Assembly (NCBI GenBank): GCA_049587715.1
Contig: JBAVEL010000052.1
Location: 1 to 18,818 of the forward strand
Length of the DNA: 18,818 nucleotides
Direction of reading: 5' to 3'
Source: JBAVEL01 sp049587715
GTDB lineage: Bacteria; Bacteroidota; Ignavibacteria; UBA10030; UBA6906
Shown here: piece by piece, positions 6,872-14,448 of the stretch
How positions within the stretch are numbered: position 1 is the stretch's first letter
Layout of the letters: the number at the start of each line of letters is the position of its first letter
Position numbers and translations under genes: made by a program
Notes under the pieces: generated by a model
The model's input: only the letters and a program-made list of their open reading frames with translations
The model's database searches: none
Told to the model about the DNA's origin: nothing

Positions 6872-9800
6872 GGAACAGAGCGGGCACCTTCCGGGGCCTC
6901 CTGCGGGTGCTGGTTCTCCTCCTCATCTCCGGGGGGGATGCGGCTGCGGCCCTCCGCCTGCTCCGGACGGAGCCCGGCGGATGGGTCTTCGCATATGAAC
7001 AGACTCCTGGTGCGGTCTCCTCCGTGGACATCGGGGGGATTCTGCATGAGATGTTTCCTCCGCCGCATGCCGGCTCGCCGGGAGATCCGCTCCTGCCTGT
7101 GGAATCAGTGTGCCTGGGCATTCCGTGGGGGGGCTCCCTGGATGTGTCCCTGCGTGATCCCCTCTATGAGATCCTGGAAGACAGGGAGGTGGCTCCCGTC
7201 CCCCGTCACCTGTGGACCGATGAGGGGGAGGCGGTGGAGGTCTATGAGAAGGACCCGCGCGCCTACGCATCCGGCGCCTTCTTTCCGGGGAAGACAGTCG
7301 AGGCGGACCCGCCGGTCACGATCCGGTATCAGCGGGTGGCCACGGTGCGTCTGCATCCGGTCCAGTACAAAGCTGCGGCGCGGCAGCTTCGCCGCCTGGT
7401 CTCTGCCGAGCTTCGGGTCCGTCTGAACGGCGCATCCGGCCTTTCCCCCGGAGGGGGGCCGGTGGACGACCCCGCCTGCGAACCGATCCTGCGGGGACTG
7501 CTGGCCAACTACGAGCAGGCGCGGGCCTGGCGGCGGGCGGCGGGTCTTCCGATGGGGGTGCGGGATCCGTCGCGTGACTGGTTTCAGACGGGAAGGACGT
7601 ACTACAGAATACCGGTGGCGGTGGACGGATGGCGAAGGGTCACAAAGGCGGACCTTGCGGCGGCGGGGGCCGACCCCGGCGGGATCGATACGGCTTCCCT
7701 TACCCTCTTCTTCAACGGTGTGCAGGTGCCTGTGCATGTCCTCCCCGACAGCTCCGTGGAGTTCATGGGCCGGCGGAACGCCGGTGACTCCTCCTGGAGC
7801 GATCCCTATACCGATACCAGCGCCTACTGGCTGACATGGGGGGGGGAGGCGGGAGCGCGCTTCGCGCCGGTCCCTGCATGTCCGGATTCCGCGGCCACCG
7901 AACGCACCTCGGCCGGGTCGCGCGCGCATTTCGAGACCAACACAGGCTATTTCACGGGGACCACCCAGCTGGAGGTGATCCAGAACGGACCCGTGCCCGG
8001 GGAGGGGTGGTACTGGGAGCGGCTGTTCCCGGGGACTTCGGTGACCCGGGGCTTCCGGGCGGATGATCCCGACACATCGCACGGTCACACGTCCGTTCTG
8101 AGGGTCCGGTTCTTCAGCATGACGCCGGATTCCCCCTCGGTGGATCACCAGGCCCGCATCTGGCTGAATGACTCCCTGCTGGGAGATGCCCTCTTCGAGG
8201 GAAGAACGGGCATCACCTTCGCGGACACGTTCCCTGCGTTCTGGCTGCGGTCCGACACAAACCGGCTCCGCGTGACTTCCATCCCCACGCCATCCGTTCC
8301 CAATCTCTTCTATCTCGACTGGTGTGAGCTGGATTACGATCGGTTCCTGACGGCCTCATCCGGACAGTGCGAGTTCACGGCCGCCCCGGATCCCCTTGGA
8401 TCCCCCATCCGGTTCTCGGTCGGGGGCTTCACCCGCCCGGAGATCGGCGTGTGGGATCTGACCCACACCAGGAGGATCACGGGGGGGACCGTGGAGGGGG
8501 ATTCCGTCTCGGGGTTCCGCATCCTGTTTGCCGACACGCTCAGCGCTGCGCGTACCTACCTGGTCGCGACGGAAGGCGCGGGCTTCCCCGCGGGGAGCAT
8601 CCGTTCCAAGCGCTTCGCCGATATCCGCTCCAGCCAGACGGGGGCGGACTATCTGGTGGTGGCCTACGGGGGATTCCTGAGCGCCGCGGCGGAGCTGGCT
8701 TCCCACCGGTCTGCGGCCCCGGGGGTGCGGGCGCTTGTGGTTCCCGTGGAGGATATCTACGATGAGTTCAACTACGGAGTCACCGATGTCGGGGCCCTCC
8801 GCGAGTTCCTCCGGTACACATGGGAGCACTGGCCCGCCCCCGCACCCTCGTCGGTGCTCCTGTTCGGGGATGCCTCCTGGGATTTCCACGCGTATTTGCC
8901 CACGACGGTGAAACGGAATTTCGTCCCGGCGTACGGTGTTCCCGCGGGGGACAACTGGTACGGATGCCTGGACAGTCTGAATCCTTCCCTGCCCTTCTTC
9001 TTCATCGGCCGGATTCCGGTCCAGGATTCCATCCAGGCCCGCCGGACCGTTGCCAAGATCATGGCCGCCGACATGACGGCCCTGGGGGAGTGGAACAAGA
9101 GCTTCATGATGATCACGGGAGGCACCACCCCGGGGGAACAGGCCACGTTCAATGCCCGCACCGAGGCCACGATTGCCGCCTACATTGCCGGCCCCCCCGT
9201 GGGGGGGACCCCCCACCGGGTGTACAAGTCCACGCAGGCCGTGATCGACGGGGAGCACAGGCAGCGGATGCGGGATCTGGTGGGAAGAGGGCTGGTGTTC
9301 GTCAATTTCCTGGGCCATTCGGGAGGCCGCATCTGGGGTGTGGACATCGGGAGCCCGTATGATCTGCCCAACACGAACGGCATGTTTCCGTTTGTCTCCT
9401 CGGTGAGCTGCAACGTGGGGGCCTTTGCAGAGCCCTCCAACAACGTCCTGGCCGAGGATTTTCTCCTGGCCGACGGCAGGGGGGCGATCGGGGCCTGGGC
9501 TTCCTCCTCCCTGGGATACCCCACACCGGGGACGCTGATGCTGAACTACTTCCTGGACGGGGCCGCGCACGACACGCTCAGGTTCCTGGGTGCGCTGACG
9601 AGCGCGGCCCGGATCCGCCTTCTTCTGGGTTCTCCCGCCGACCCCGTCTACCGGGCAATGGTCAATCTCAACCCCCTCCTGGGGGATCCGCTTTCCCGGC
9701 TGGCCCTCCCCCTTCATCCGGACCTTGCAGTCAATGCGGGGGACATCGCGGCGATGAGCGCGACCCCCACCCCGGCGGATTCCTCCGTCACCCTGCGGGT

Positions 9801-12249
9801 GCGGGTGCACAACTGGGGCCTCGTCCCGGCCGACAGCGTCGAGCTCCTCCTCACCGACACATGGAACGGCGCATCCGGTCTCCTGATCACCGGAGGCCGG
9901 ATGGCTCCGCCTCTGCACCACGATTCCCTCCTCCTTCCCTGGGAGGCCCTCCATCAGCCGGGGCTGCACACCCTGGATCTCCGGTTGGACCCCCGAGACC
10001 TGATTCCCGAAGAGGATGAAACGAACAACCGTACGCTGGCGGACATCCCCATCTATCCCACGACCCTTGCCCCCGTGCGTCCCCTGAACGGGCAGGTCAC
10101 GGGGCCGGGGCCCTGTCTGCTCGTGGCTTCCAGTCCGGTGGGGAGGGACACCCTCGGATTCGAGTACCTCTTTGAGCTGGATACCCTGGACACGTTCGAT
10201 TCCCCGTTTCTTGTCCGCTCGGGCCCCGTGGCGCCGGGACCGGTCTCGGGGGAGTGGACCACCCCCCCCCTGCCGGAAGGCGGGGTTTTCTTCTGGAGGG
10301 TCAGAACATCGGAAGACAGCGTGTTCGGAAGCTGGAGGGTTTCTTCCTTCAGCACGGGGGCCTCGGCTCCCCCGCCTCCGGCTGTGCGGCTCCACGAGTT
10401 CTCCCCGAAGCAGTTCTCCCGGATGGCGGGGAGCGGAGTTGCTGCCACCCCCGGGGGGGTCACCATTGCGCCCACTCCCCCCGCGCAGCTCTCCGTCCGG
10501 TCGCTGGGATATCGGGCGAACCTGAACCGCGACTACTACAGCGTCATCCGCTTGAATGACCTCACCATGACGGGTCACTGGTGGGTCCTGGGCAGCAGCT
10601 TCATGGCGCTGCGTGTGGATGCATTCTCCGGGGCCTACGATTTCAGGGCATTCAACGTGGCCGGACAGCCGGCACAGCGGGACACCATGGTGCGTTTCAT
10701 TCAGGACACCCCCCCCGGGAACTACCTGGCGATCGCGGTGATCTACGACGGCCGGACCAACGTGCACGAGAGTCTCTACGTGGCCCTGGAGTCCCTGGGC
10801 AGCACGCAGATCCGGCAGGTGACGCCGGGGCAGTCCTGGGCCTTCATCGGCCGGAGGGGAGATCCGTCCGCTGCCCTGGAGAGCCGGACCAATGACAGCG
10901 CGCTCGTGAGTCTCCAGATTCCGAACGTGTATGCCGCGGGTTCCGGAAGCATCCGGGGCGCCACGATCCCGATCCCGCTGGCCTGGGATTCGCTTTTCTG
11001 GAGCGGTGTCCACGACCCGCCCGGCAGTCTCCTCGCGCTGGCGCTCGTGGGGGAGCGGAGCGGAGGGGGAACAGACACCCTGGGTCTCCTGGCGCCCGAC
11101 AGCGCGGCAGGGGACCTGGGCGGCCTGACGGCTCTGACGGCGGGACCCACCTATGCGGGGCTCCACCTGTCGGGGCTCCTCCGGACGGGGGACGCCCGCA
11201 CCTCCCCCGTGCTCCGATCCTGGGGCGTGGACTTCGTGGCGCCATCCGACCTGGCCGTCAGCGCGCGGACCATCGGACCGCCGGGAGCGTCGATCGAGCG
11301 GGGAACCCCGTTCTCCCTCTCGGTGACGGTGCACAACATCGGCTTTTCGGGCGCGGACAGCGCGGGGGTCATCATCTCCATGTACGACAAGCAGAACCGG
11401 GCCCGGCCCATCGCGTGGGGGATGCTGGACTCCATCCCCCCCGGCGGAGCACGGTCGCTGAGCTTCTCCCTGGAGACCCGGGATTTCGCGCGCCGCGTGA
11501 CCCTGGAGGCGGCGGTCCGTCCGTCCAAGAAGAACAAGGACCTCGTCGCCGCCAACAACACCGCCTACTACACGCTTCTGGTGAACGGTCCGGAGCTGGG
11601 CGTCCTGCATCTGTATGCCGACGGTGTGCGGCTGATGGAGGGGGACTATCTGGGGAATCGTCCGGCGCTTCTGGTGCGCCGGTCGGCCCCCCTACCCGAA
11701 GGGGGGCGACTGACGGCACTGGGCCTGCTGGTGAATGGCGTGTCCGCACCCCCCACGGAATCCATCCCCCGCAGGGCACACGCAGCCGGTCGGTCGGGGG
11801 CGACACCGGGTGACGAAGCGAGGTTCGCCCCGGAACTGGCCTCCGGCCGGCACGAGCTGACGGCGTACGCCGTGTTTCTTGACCGATGGGGGGAGGCGGA
11901 CACCGTGAGGGAACACGTGGGGGTGCAGGTGGAGCCGGCACAGAGAATCCTGGATCTGTACCCCTTCCCGAATCCCTTCCGGGACCGGACGGAGTTCACC
12001 TGCATCCTTACGGGGGCAGCGGAGCCGGTGGATCTCAGAATCAGAATCTACACGGTGGCGGGGAGGATGATCCGGGAACTTGCCGTTGCAGATGGTGGAC
12101 TCCGCCTCGGGTTCAACAGGATCCCGTGGGACGGGAGGGACGCCGAGGGGGATGAGATCGCCGGCGGTGCCTATCTCTACCGGGTGACGGTGCGGGCATC
12201 CGACGGGAGAGAGGTGCAGGCCACGGGGAAGATCGCCCGCCTGCCGTGA
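6868..12249 (+). CDS. Secreted C25-family (gingipain/PorU-like) cysteine peptidase with T9SS-type sorting domain
   Basis: This is a 1793-residue exported protein. GTG 6868 overlaps the previous stop (GTGA) and gives a normal signal peptide (RNRAGTFRGLLRVLVLLLIS, likely cut near residue 27). An upstream in-frame ATG at 6832 would give an unusually long n-region. Residues about 242-330 (YYRIPVAVDGWRRVTKADL ... YWLTWGG) resemble the pre-catalytic domain of PorU-like proteins. The peptidase domain spans about 590-945 and holds the catalytic pair: His817 in FLGHSGG and Cys848 in SVSCNVGAF, 31 residues apart, close to gingipain spacing. After it come a CARDB-like repeat (about 949-1062), an FN3-like repeat (about 1065-1165), an unassigned beta-rich stretch, a second CARDB-like repeat (about 1458-1571), and a C-terminal FlgD/T9SS type A domain (about 1695-1793; YPFPNPFRDRTEF ... 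IPWDGRDAEGDEIAGGAYLY). It could be a protease cargo or a sorting-domain peptidase. Confidence 0.9.
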   Translation: MRNRAGTFRGLLRVLVLLLISGGDAAAALRLLRTEPGGWVFAYEQTPGAVSSVDIGGILHEMFPPPHAGSPGDPLLPVESVCLGIPWGGSLDVSLRDPLYEILEDREVAPVPRHLWTDEGEAVEVYEKDPRAYASGAFFPGKTVEADPPVTIRYQRVATVRLHPVQYKAAARQLRRLVSAELRVRLNGASGLSPGGGPVDDPACEPILRGLLANYEQARAWRRAAGLPMGVRDPSRDWFQTGRTYYRIPVAVDGWRRVTKADLAAAGADPGGIDTASLTLFFNGVQVPVHVLPDSSVEFMGRRNAGDSSWSDPYTDTSAYWLTWGGEAGARFAPVPACPDSAATERTSAGSRAHFETNTGYFTGTTQLEVIQNGPVPGEGWYWERLFPGTSVTRGFRADDPDTSHGHTSVLRVRFFSMTPDSPSVDHQARIWLNDSLLGDALFEGRTGITFADTFPAFWLRSDTNRLRVTSIPTPSVPNLFYLDWCELDYDRFLTASSGQCEFTAAPDPLGSPIRFSVGGFTRPEIGVWDLTHTRRITGGTVEGDSVSGFRILFADTLSAARTYLVATEGAGFPAGSIRSKRFADIRSSQTGADYLVVAYGGFLSAAAELASHRSAAPGVRALVVPVEDIYDEFNYGVTDVGALREFLRYTWEHWPAPAPSSVLLFGDASWDFHAYLPTTVKRNFVPAYGVPAGDNWYGCLDSLNPSLPFFFIGRIPVQDSIQARRTVAKIMAADMTALGEWNKSFMMITGGTTPGEQATFNARTEATIAAYIAGPPVGGTPHRVYKSTQAVIDGEHRQRMRDLVGRGLVFVNFLGHSGGRIWGVDIGSPYDLPNTNGMFPFVSSVSCNVGAFAEPSNNVLAEDFLLADGRGAIGAWASSSLGYPTPGTLMLNYFLDGAAHDTLRFLGALTSAARIRLLLGSPADPVYRAMVNLNPLLGDPLSRLALPLHPDLAVNAGDIAAMSATPTPADSSVTLRVRVHNWGLVPADSVELLLTDTWNGASGLLITGGRMAPPLHHDSLLLPWEALHQPGLHTLDLRLDPRDLIPEEDETNNRTLADIPIYPTTLAPVRPLNGQVTGPGPCLLVASSPVGRDTLGFEYLFELDTLDTFDSPFLVRSGPVAPGPVSGEWTTPPLPEGGVFFWRVRTSEDSVFGSWRVSSFSTGASAPPPPAVRLHEFSPKQFSRMAGSGVAATPGGVTIAPTPPAQLSVRSLGYRANLNRDYYSVIRLNDLTMTGHWWVLGSSFMALRVDAFSGAYDFRAFNVAGQPAQRDTMVRFIQDTPPGNYLAIAVIYDGRTNVHESLYVALESLGSTQIRQVTPGQSWAFIGRRGDPSAALESRTNDSALVSLQIPNVYAAGSGSIRGATIPIPLAWDSLFWSGVHDPPGSLLALALVGERSGGGTDTLGLLAPDSAAGDLGGLTALTAGPTYAGLHLSGLLRTGDARTSPVLRSWGVDFVAPSDLAVSARTIGPPGASIERGTPFSLSVTVHNIGFSGADSAGVIISMYDKQNRARPIAWGMLDSIPPGGARSLSFSLETRDFARRVTLEAAVRPSKKNKDLVAANNTAYYTLLVNGPELGVLHLYADGVRLMEGDYLGNRPALLVRRSAPLPEGGRLTALGLLVNGVSAPPTESIPRRAHAAGRSGATPGDEARFAPELASGRHELTAYAVFLDRWGEADTVREHVGVQVEPAQRILDLYPFPNPFRDRTEFTCILTGAAEPVDLRIRIYTVAGRMIRELAVADGGLRLGFNRIPWDGRDAEGDEIAGGAYLYRVTVRASDGREVQATGKIARLP

Positions 12250-12250
12250 A

Positions 12251-12265
12251 CCGCCCGTGCGGCGG
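12251..12265. terminator. Stem-loop between convergent genes
   Basis: CCGCC-cgtgc-GGCGG forms a short perfect hairpin in the 19-base gap between the C25 peptidase stop (12249) and the EEP gene stop (12269). It could help stop transcription from either side. It has no T-run in either direction, so an intrinsic terminator is only weakly supported. Confidence 0.3.
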
Positions 12266-12268
12266 CTC

Positions 12269-13936
12269 TCAGGGATGCAGAACGATGAAGCCTTCCGACG
12301 AGGTCTTGACCCAGTAGGCCCGTCCCGGGAGGAGGGCGGAGGCGGGGATGTAGCTCCCGTTGAACTCGTAGAACTCCGTCAGGATGATGCCGGGAGGGAT
12401 GGAGGCGACGCTCCCGGCAGGTACCGTATCCGACACCGAACCCATCAGATTCCAGCCCGCCGCCACCTGCAAGGTGTCCGAGGGGCGGAGGTTCCCCGTG
12501 ATGGCCACCGTGTCCACCGCATCAAACTTCAGCCAGTAGCCCGCCCCCTCCCGGAGGGAGTCCTCCGCCACATAGCCCTGGGCCGCCTCGAAGCGGTATG
12601 CGTTGGAAATCGCCTGGGGAAAGACAGAAGCCGGGCGCGGATCCGATACATCCAGGGGAAGGGAGACGAGGTTCCATTCCTCCCCGTAGGCGTACAGGTA
12701 AGTGTAGGCGGTGGTGGTCCTGAACCGCCGGCTCGGGGAAAAAGACCCCTGGCCGGCTGCGTTGACGGCGGCAACCCTCCAGAAGTGGGGGCGGTCCCTC
12801 TCCAGCGGGCCGATCGCCGCCACGGTGTCAGCCATGCCGGAGGTGTCGACACGGACGGAAGCAAACAATGAATCCACGGCCGCCTGGAGACGGTATGATG
12901 TCGCGCCCGCCGAACGCCTCCAGGAGAGAACCGGGTTGAGCGGCACGCCGGTTGCCCCGTCGGAAGGAGCGGCCAGGGCGGGGGCAGCGGGGGGTGCCAG
13001 CGGGCCCCGGAACAGGATCGAGGCCGTAACCGGGATGTGATCCGAGGCGTAGTGCAGGGCGTGGGCTACGGCGGGGGGAACCGAGGCGTTGGGGAGCGCA
13101 CTCACCGAGTCGTCGTAGTGCGCTCCGTCGTTTCCGACGTTGACAATGGACGATGGGAGAATCTGGGCCCCGGAGCTTTCCGAGAGCCCGCGTGAATAGA
13201 GAATCAGGTCGAACCTGTCATCAAGACCCCCCGTGGAACCCCCATCGGGGAGGGAGCGCAGGCGCGTGGACTGCGTGTGGTGCGCGGCGTAGGCCGGGGT
13301 GTTCCAGGTTCCCGGCAGCGTCACAGCGTCCAGAGCGTGGCCGTCGTTCCAGGGATCATCCGCCAGCAGCTTGACATAGGCGGATTCGGTCGAGGCGTAC
13401 ATGTTGAAATCCCCCGTCACCAGAAAATTGGAGCCGGATCTGAGGAGGTTTGTCACGCGCCGGAGGCTGTCCACCTCGGCCGCCCGCTTGGCCCTGTCGG
13501 AGGCGGTGTTGCTCGCCTTCAAATGCACGGAGTAGACGCGGAGGGTCTCCGCCGAGACAGGGTGAAACAGGGTGAACTCGTTGATGTCCCGGAGAGCCGT
13601 CCGAATCGCCCTGTTCCCCAGGAATGTGAACCGGCCCGTGCGGAAGAGAATGCCGTTGTCCGTGTCGGGTCCGTCCAGAAAGATCCCCCTGGTGAACTGG
13701 CCCGGAAAGACGGCGTTCAGCACCCGCGTGTGAAAGGAATCGAGACCCGCAGGCGATGCGATTTCCTGGACCACAAGGATGTCCGGCTCCACATGCCCCA
13801 GAACCGTCCGGTAGTAGGCATCCCGCGAGCTGTTGCCCTGCTGGTAGTTGAGGAGGTTGTAGGTGCAAAGGGTGACCGTGTCGACGCCCTGGGAGAAAGC
13901 AGGCGTGCACACCAGAAACCCCGTCCAGAGCAGCAT
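12269..13936 (-). CDS. Secreted endonuclease/exonuclease/phosphatase (EEP) family protein with FN3-like and duplicated GWNL tail
   Basis: This 555-residue protein has an EEP-superfamily metal-dependent phosphodiesterase domain (about 20-310), as in extracellular nucleases. The active-site set is complete: Asn27 (CTYNLLNY), Glu58 (VVQEI), His138 (YSVHLKAS), Asp176 and Asn178 (VTGDFNMY), Asp299-His300 (ASDHIPV). An FN3-like domain covers about 313-408. The tail holds two copies of a small module (EWNLVSLPL ... GYWLKFD, then GWNLMGSVS ... AYWVKTS). There is no YPNPFNP sorting domain. A short signal peptide is probable (LLWTGFLVCTPAFSQ) but lacks basic residues. The ATG is the only canonical start downstream of in-frame GTC/CTC codons, and no clear ribosome site precedes it. 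Substrate (DNA, RNA or phosphoester) is undecided. Confidence 0.85.
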   Translation of the reverse strand: MLLWTGFLVCTPAFSQGVDTVTLCTYNLLNYQQGNSSRDAYYRTVLGHVEPDILVVQEIASPAGLDSFHTRVLNAVFPGQFTRGIFLDGPDTDNGILFRTGRFTFLGNRAIRTALRDINEFTLFHPVSAETLRVYSVHLKASNTASDRAKRAAEVDSLRRVTNLLRSGSNFLVTGDFNMYASTESAYVKLLADDPWNDGHALDAVTLPGTWNTPAYAAHHTQSTRLRSLPDGGSTGGLDDRFDLILYSRGLSESSGAQILPSSIVNVGNDGAHYDDSVSALPNASVPPAVAHALHYASDHIPVTASILFRGPLAPPAAPALAAPSDGATGVPLNPVLSWRRSAGATSYRLQAAVDSLFASVRVDTSGMADTVAAIGPLERDRPHFWRVAAVNAAGQGSFSPSRRFRTTTAYTYLYAYGEEWNLVSLPLDVSDPRPASVFPQAISNAYRFEAAQGYVAEDSLREGAGYWLKFDAVDTVAITGNLRPSDTLQVAAGWNLMGSVSDTVPAGSVASIPPGIILTEFYEFNGSYIPASALLPGRAYWVKTSSEGFIVLHP

Positions 13937-13962
13937 CAGCCGGAGAGGCCGGCGGAGGACAT
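13936..13962 (-). CDS. Possible eight-codon leader ORF overlapping the EEP start
   Basis: ATG at 13962 opens an eight-residue frame (MSSAGLSG) whose TGA overlaps the EEP ATG as TGATG. Because the EEP start has no obvious Shine-Dalgarno site, reinitiation from this leader could supply ribosomes. Short frames like this are common by chance, so this is tentative. Confidence 0.2.
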   Translation of the reverse strand: MSSAGLSG

Positions 13963-14034
13963 GGTCCGAAAATCCCGCTTCCGCGCAGGACTTTCGGGCG
14001 AATCTTAGAAGGGAGTTCTGTTTGCTACACTCGA

Positions 14035-14063
14035 AGAATACGAAACGGGGCGCAGAAAAGCAA
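14035..14063 (-). promoter_or_regulatory. Candidate promoter of the EEP gene
   Basis: On the minus strand, TTGCTT (14063-14058) and TATTCT (14040-14035) have a 17-base spacer. The predicted start near 14028 gives a leader of about 92 bases to the ATG at 13936. The site sits in a relatively AT-rich intergenic stretch directly after the stop of the 85-aa gene. Confidence 0.42.
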
Positions 14064-14066
14064 ACC

Positions 14067-14324
14067 TCAGTTGTTCCGGAAGGCCGGTCCGACGGAGGTC
14101 CGCCTCAGCACCATGTTCTCCAGAAACACCGACCGGAGGGACCGGTATTCCCGGTAGAGGGCAACCGAGTACTCCCGGAGGATCTCCAGCTCCTGGTCGG
14201 GTCCCAGGTCTTCGATGTTCCCGGTCCCGCGTCCCTCCGTCTCCCCGAGTCTCCGGAGAGTCGCCACCACAAGGGAATGAAACAGCGGATCGAGCGTGTT
14301 CAGGTTTCTGAAATACTCCTGCAT
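14067..14324 (-). CDS. Small hypothetical protein (85 aa)
   Basis: Starting at ATG 14324 with AGGAGGG about ten bases upstream, this encodes an 85-residue protein that I do not recognise (begins MQEYFRNLNTLDPLFHSLVV, ends RRTSVGPAFRNN). It looks mostly helical and amphipathic, with a charged central part (LGPDQELEILREYSVALYRE), and has no signal peptide, membrane segment or cysteine. The same frame is open up to 14429, but the extra N-terminal residues are Pro/Arg-rich and cross a GC hairpin, so the shorter start is preferred. It lies between the LamG and EEP genes, on the same strand. Function is unknown; it may be cytoplasmic. Confidence 0.55.
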   Translation of the reverse strand: MQEYFRNLNTLDPLFHSLVVATLRRLGETEGRGTGNIEDLGPDQELEILREYSVALYREYRSLRSVFLENMVLRRTSVGPAFRNN

Positions 14325-14392
14325 CGGACGCAGCCCTCCTGTGGGTGCCTGATCTGATCGCCGGGGCCGCGCACCCGGCCGGGGGATGGAGA

Positions 14393-14419
14393 CCGTCCCG
14401 GCTGTGGAGGCCGGGACGG
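14393..14419 (-). terminator. Stem-loop downstream of the LamG gene
   Basis: CCGTCCCGGC (14393-14402) and GCCGGGACGG (14410-14419) form a perfect ten-pair hairpin with a seven-base loop, about 30 bases after the LamG stop. No T-run follows on the minus strand, so it may be a weak terminator or an mRNA 3'-end stabiliser. Read-through would reach the 85-aa gene. Confidence 0.5.
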
Positions 14420-14448
14420 CATGCGGCATGAGTTTGCGGGGGATGGGA

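Noticed and set aside
8356..11610. 1084-codon open frame on the minus strand
   Set aside because: It lies entirely opposite the C25 peptidase gene, whose protein has clear domains. The translated product is His/Arg/Gly/Pro-rich with no motifs, as expected for an antisense frame in GC-rich DNA.
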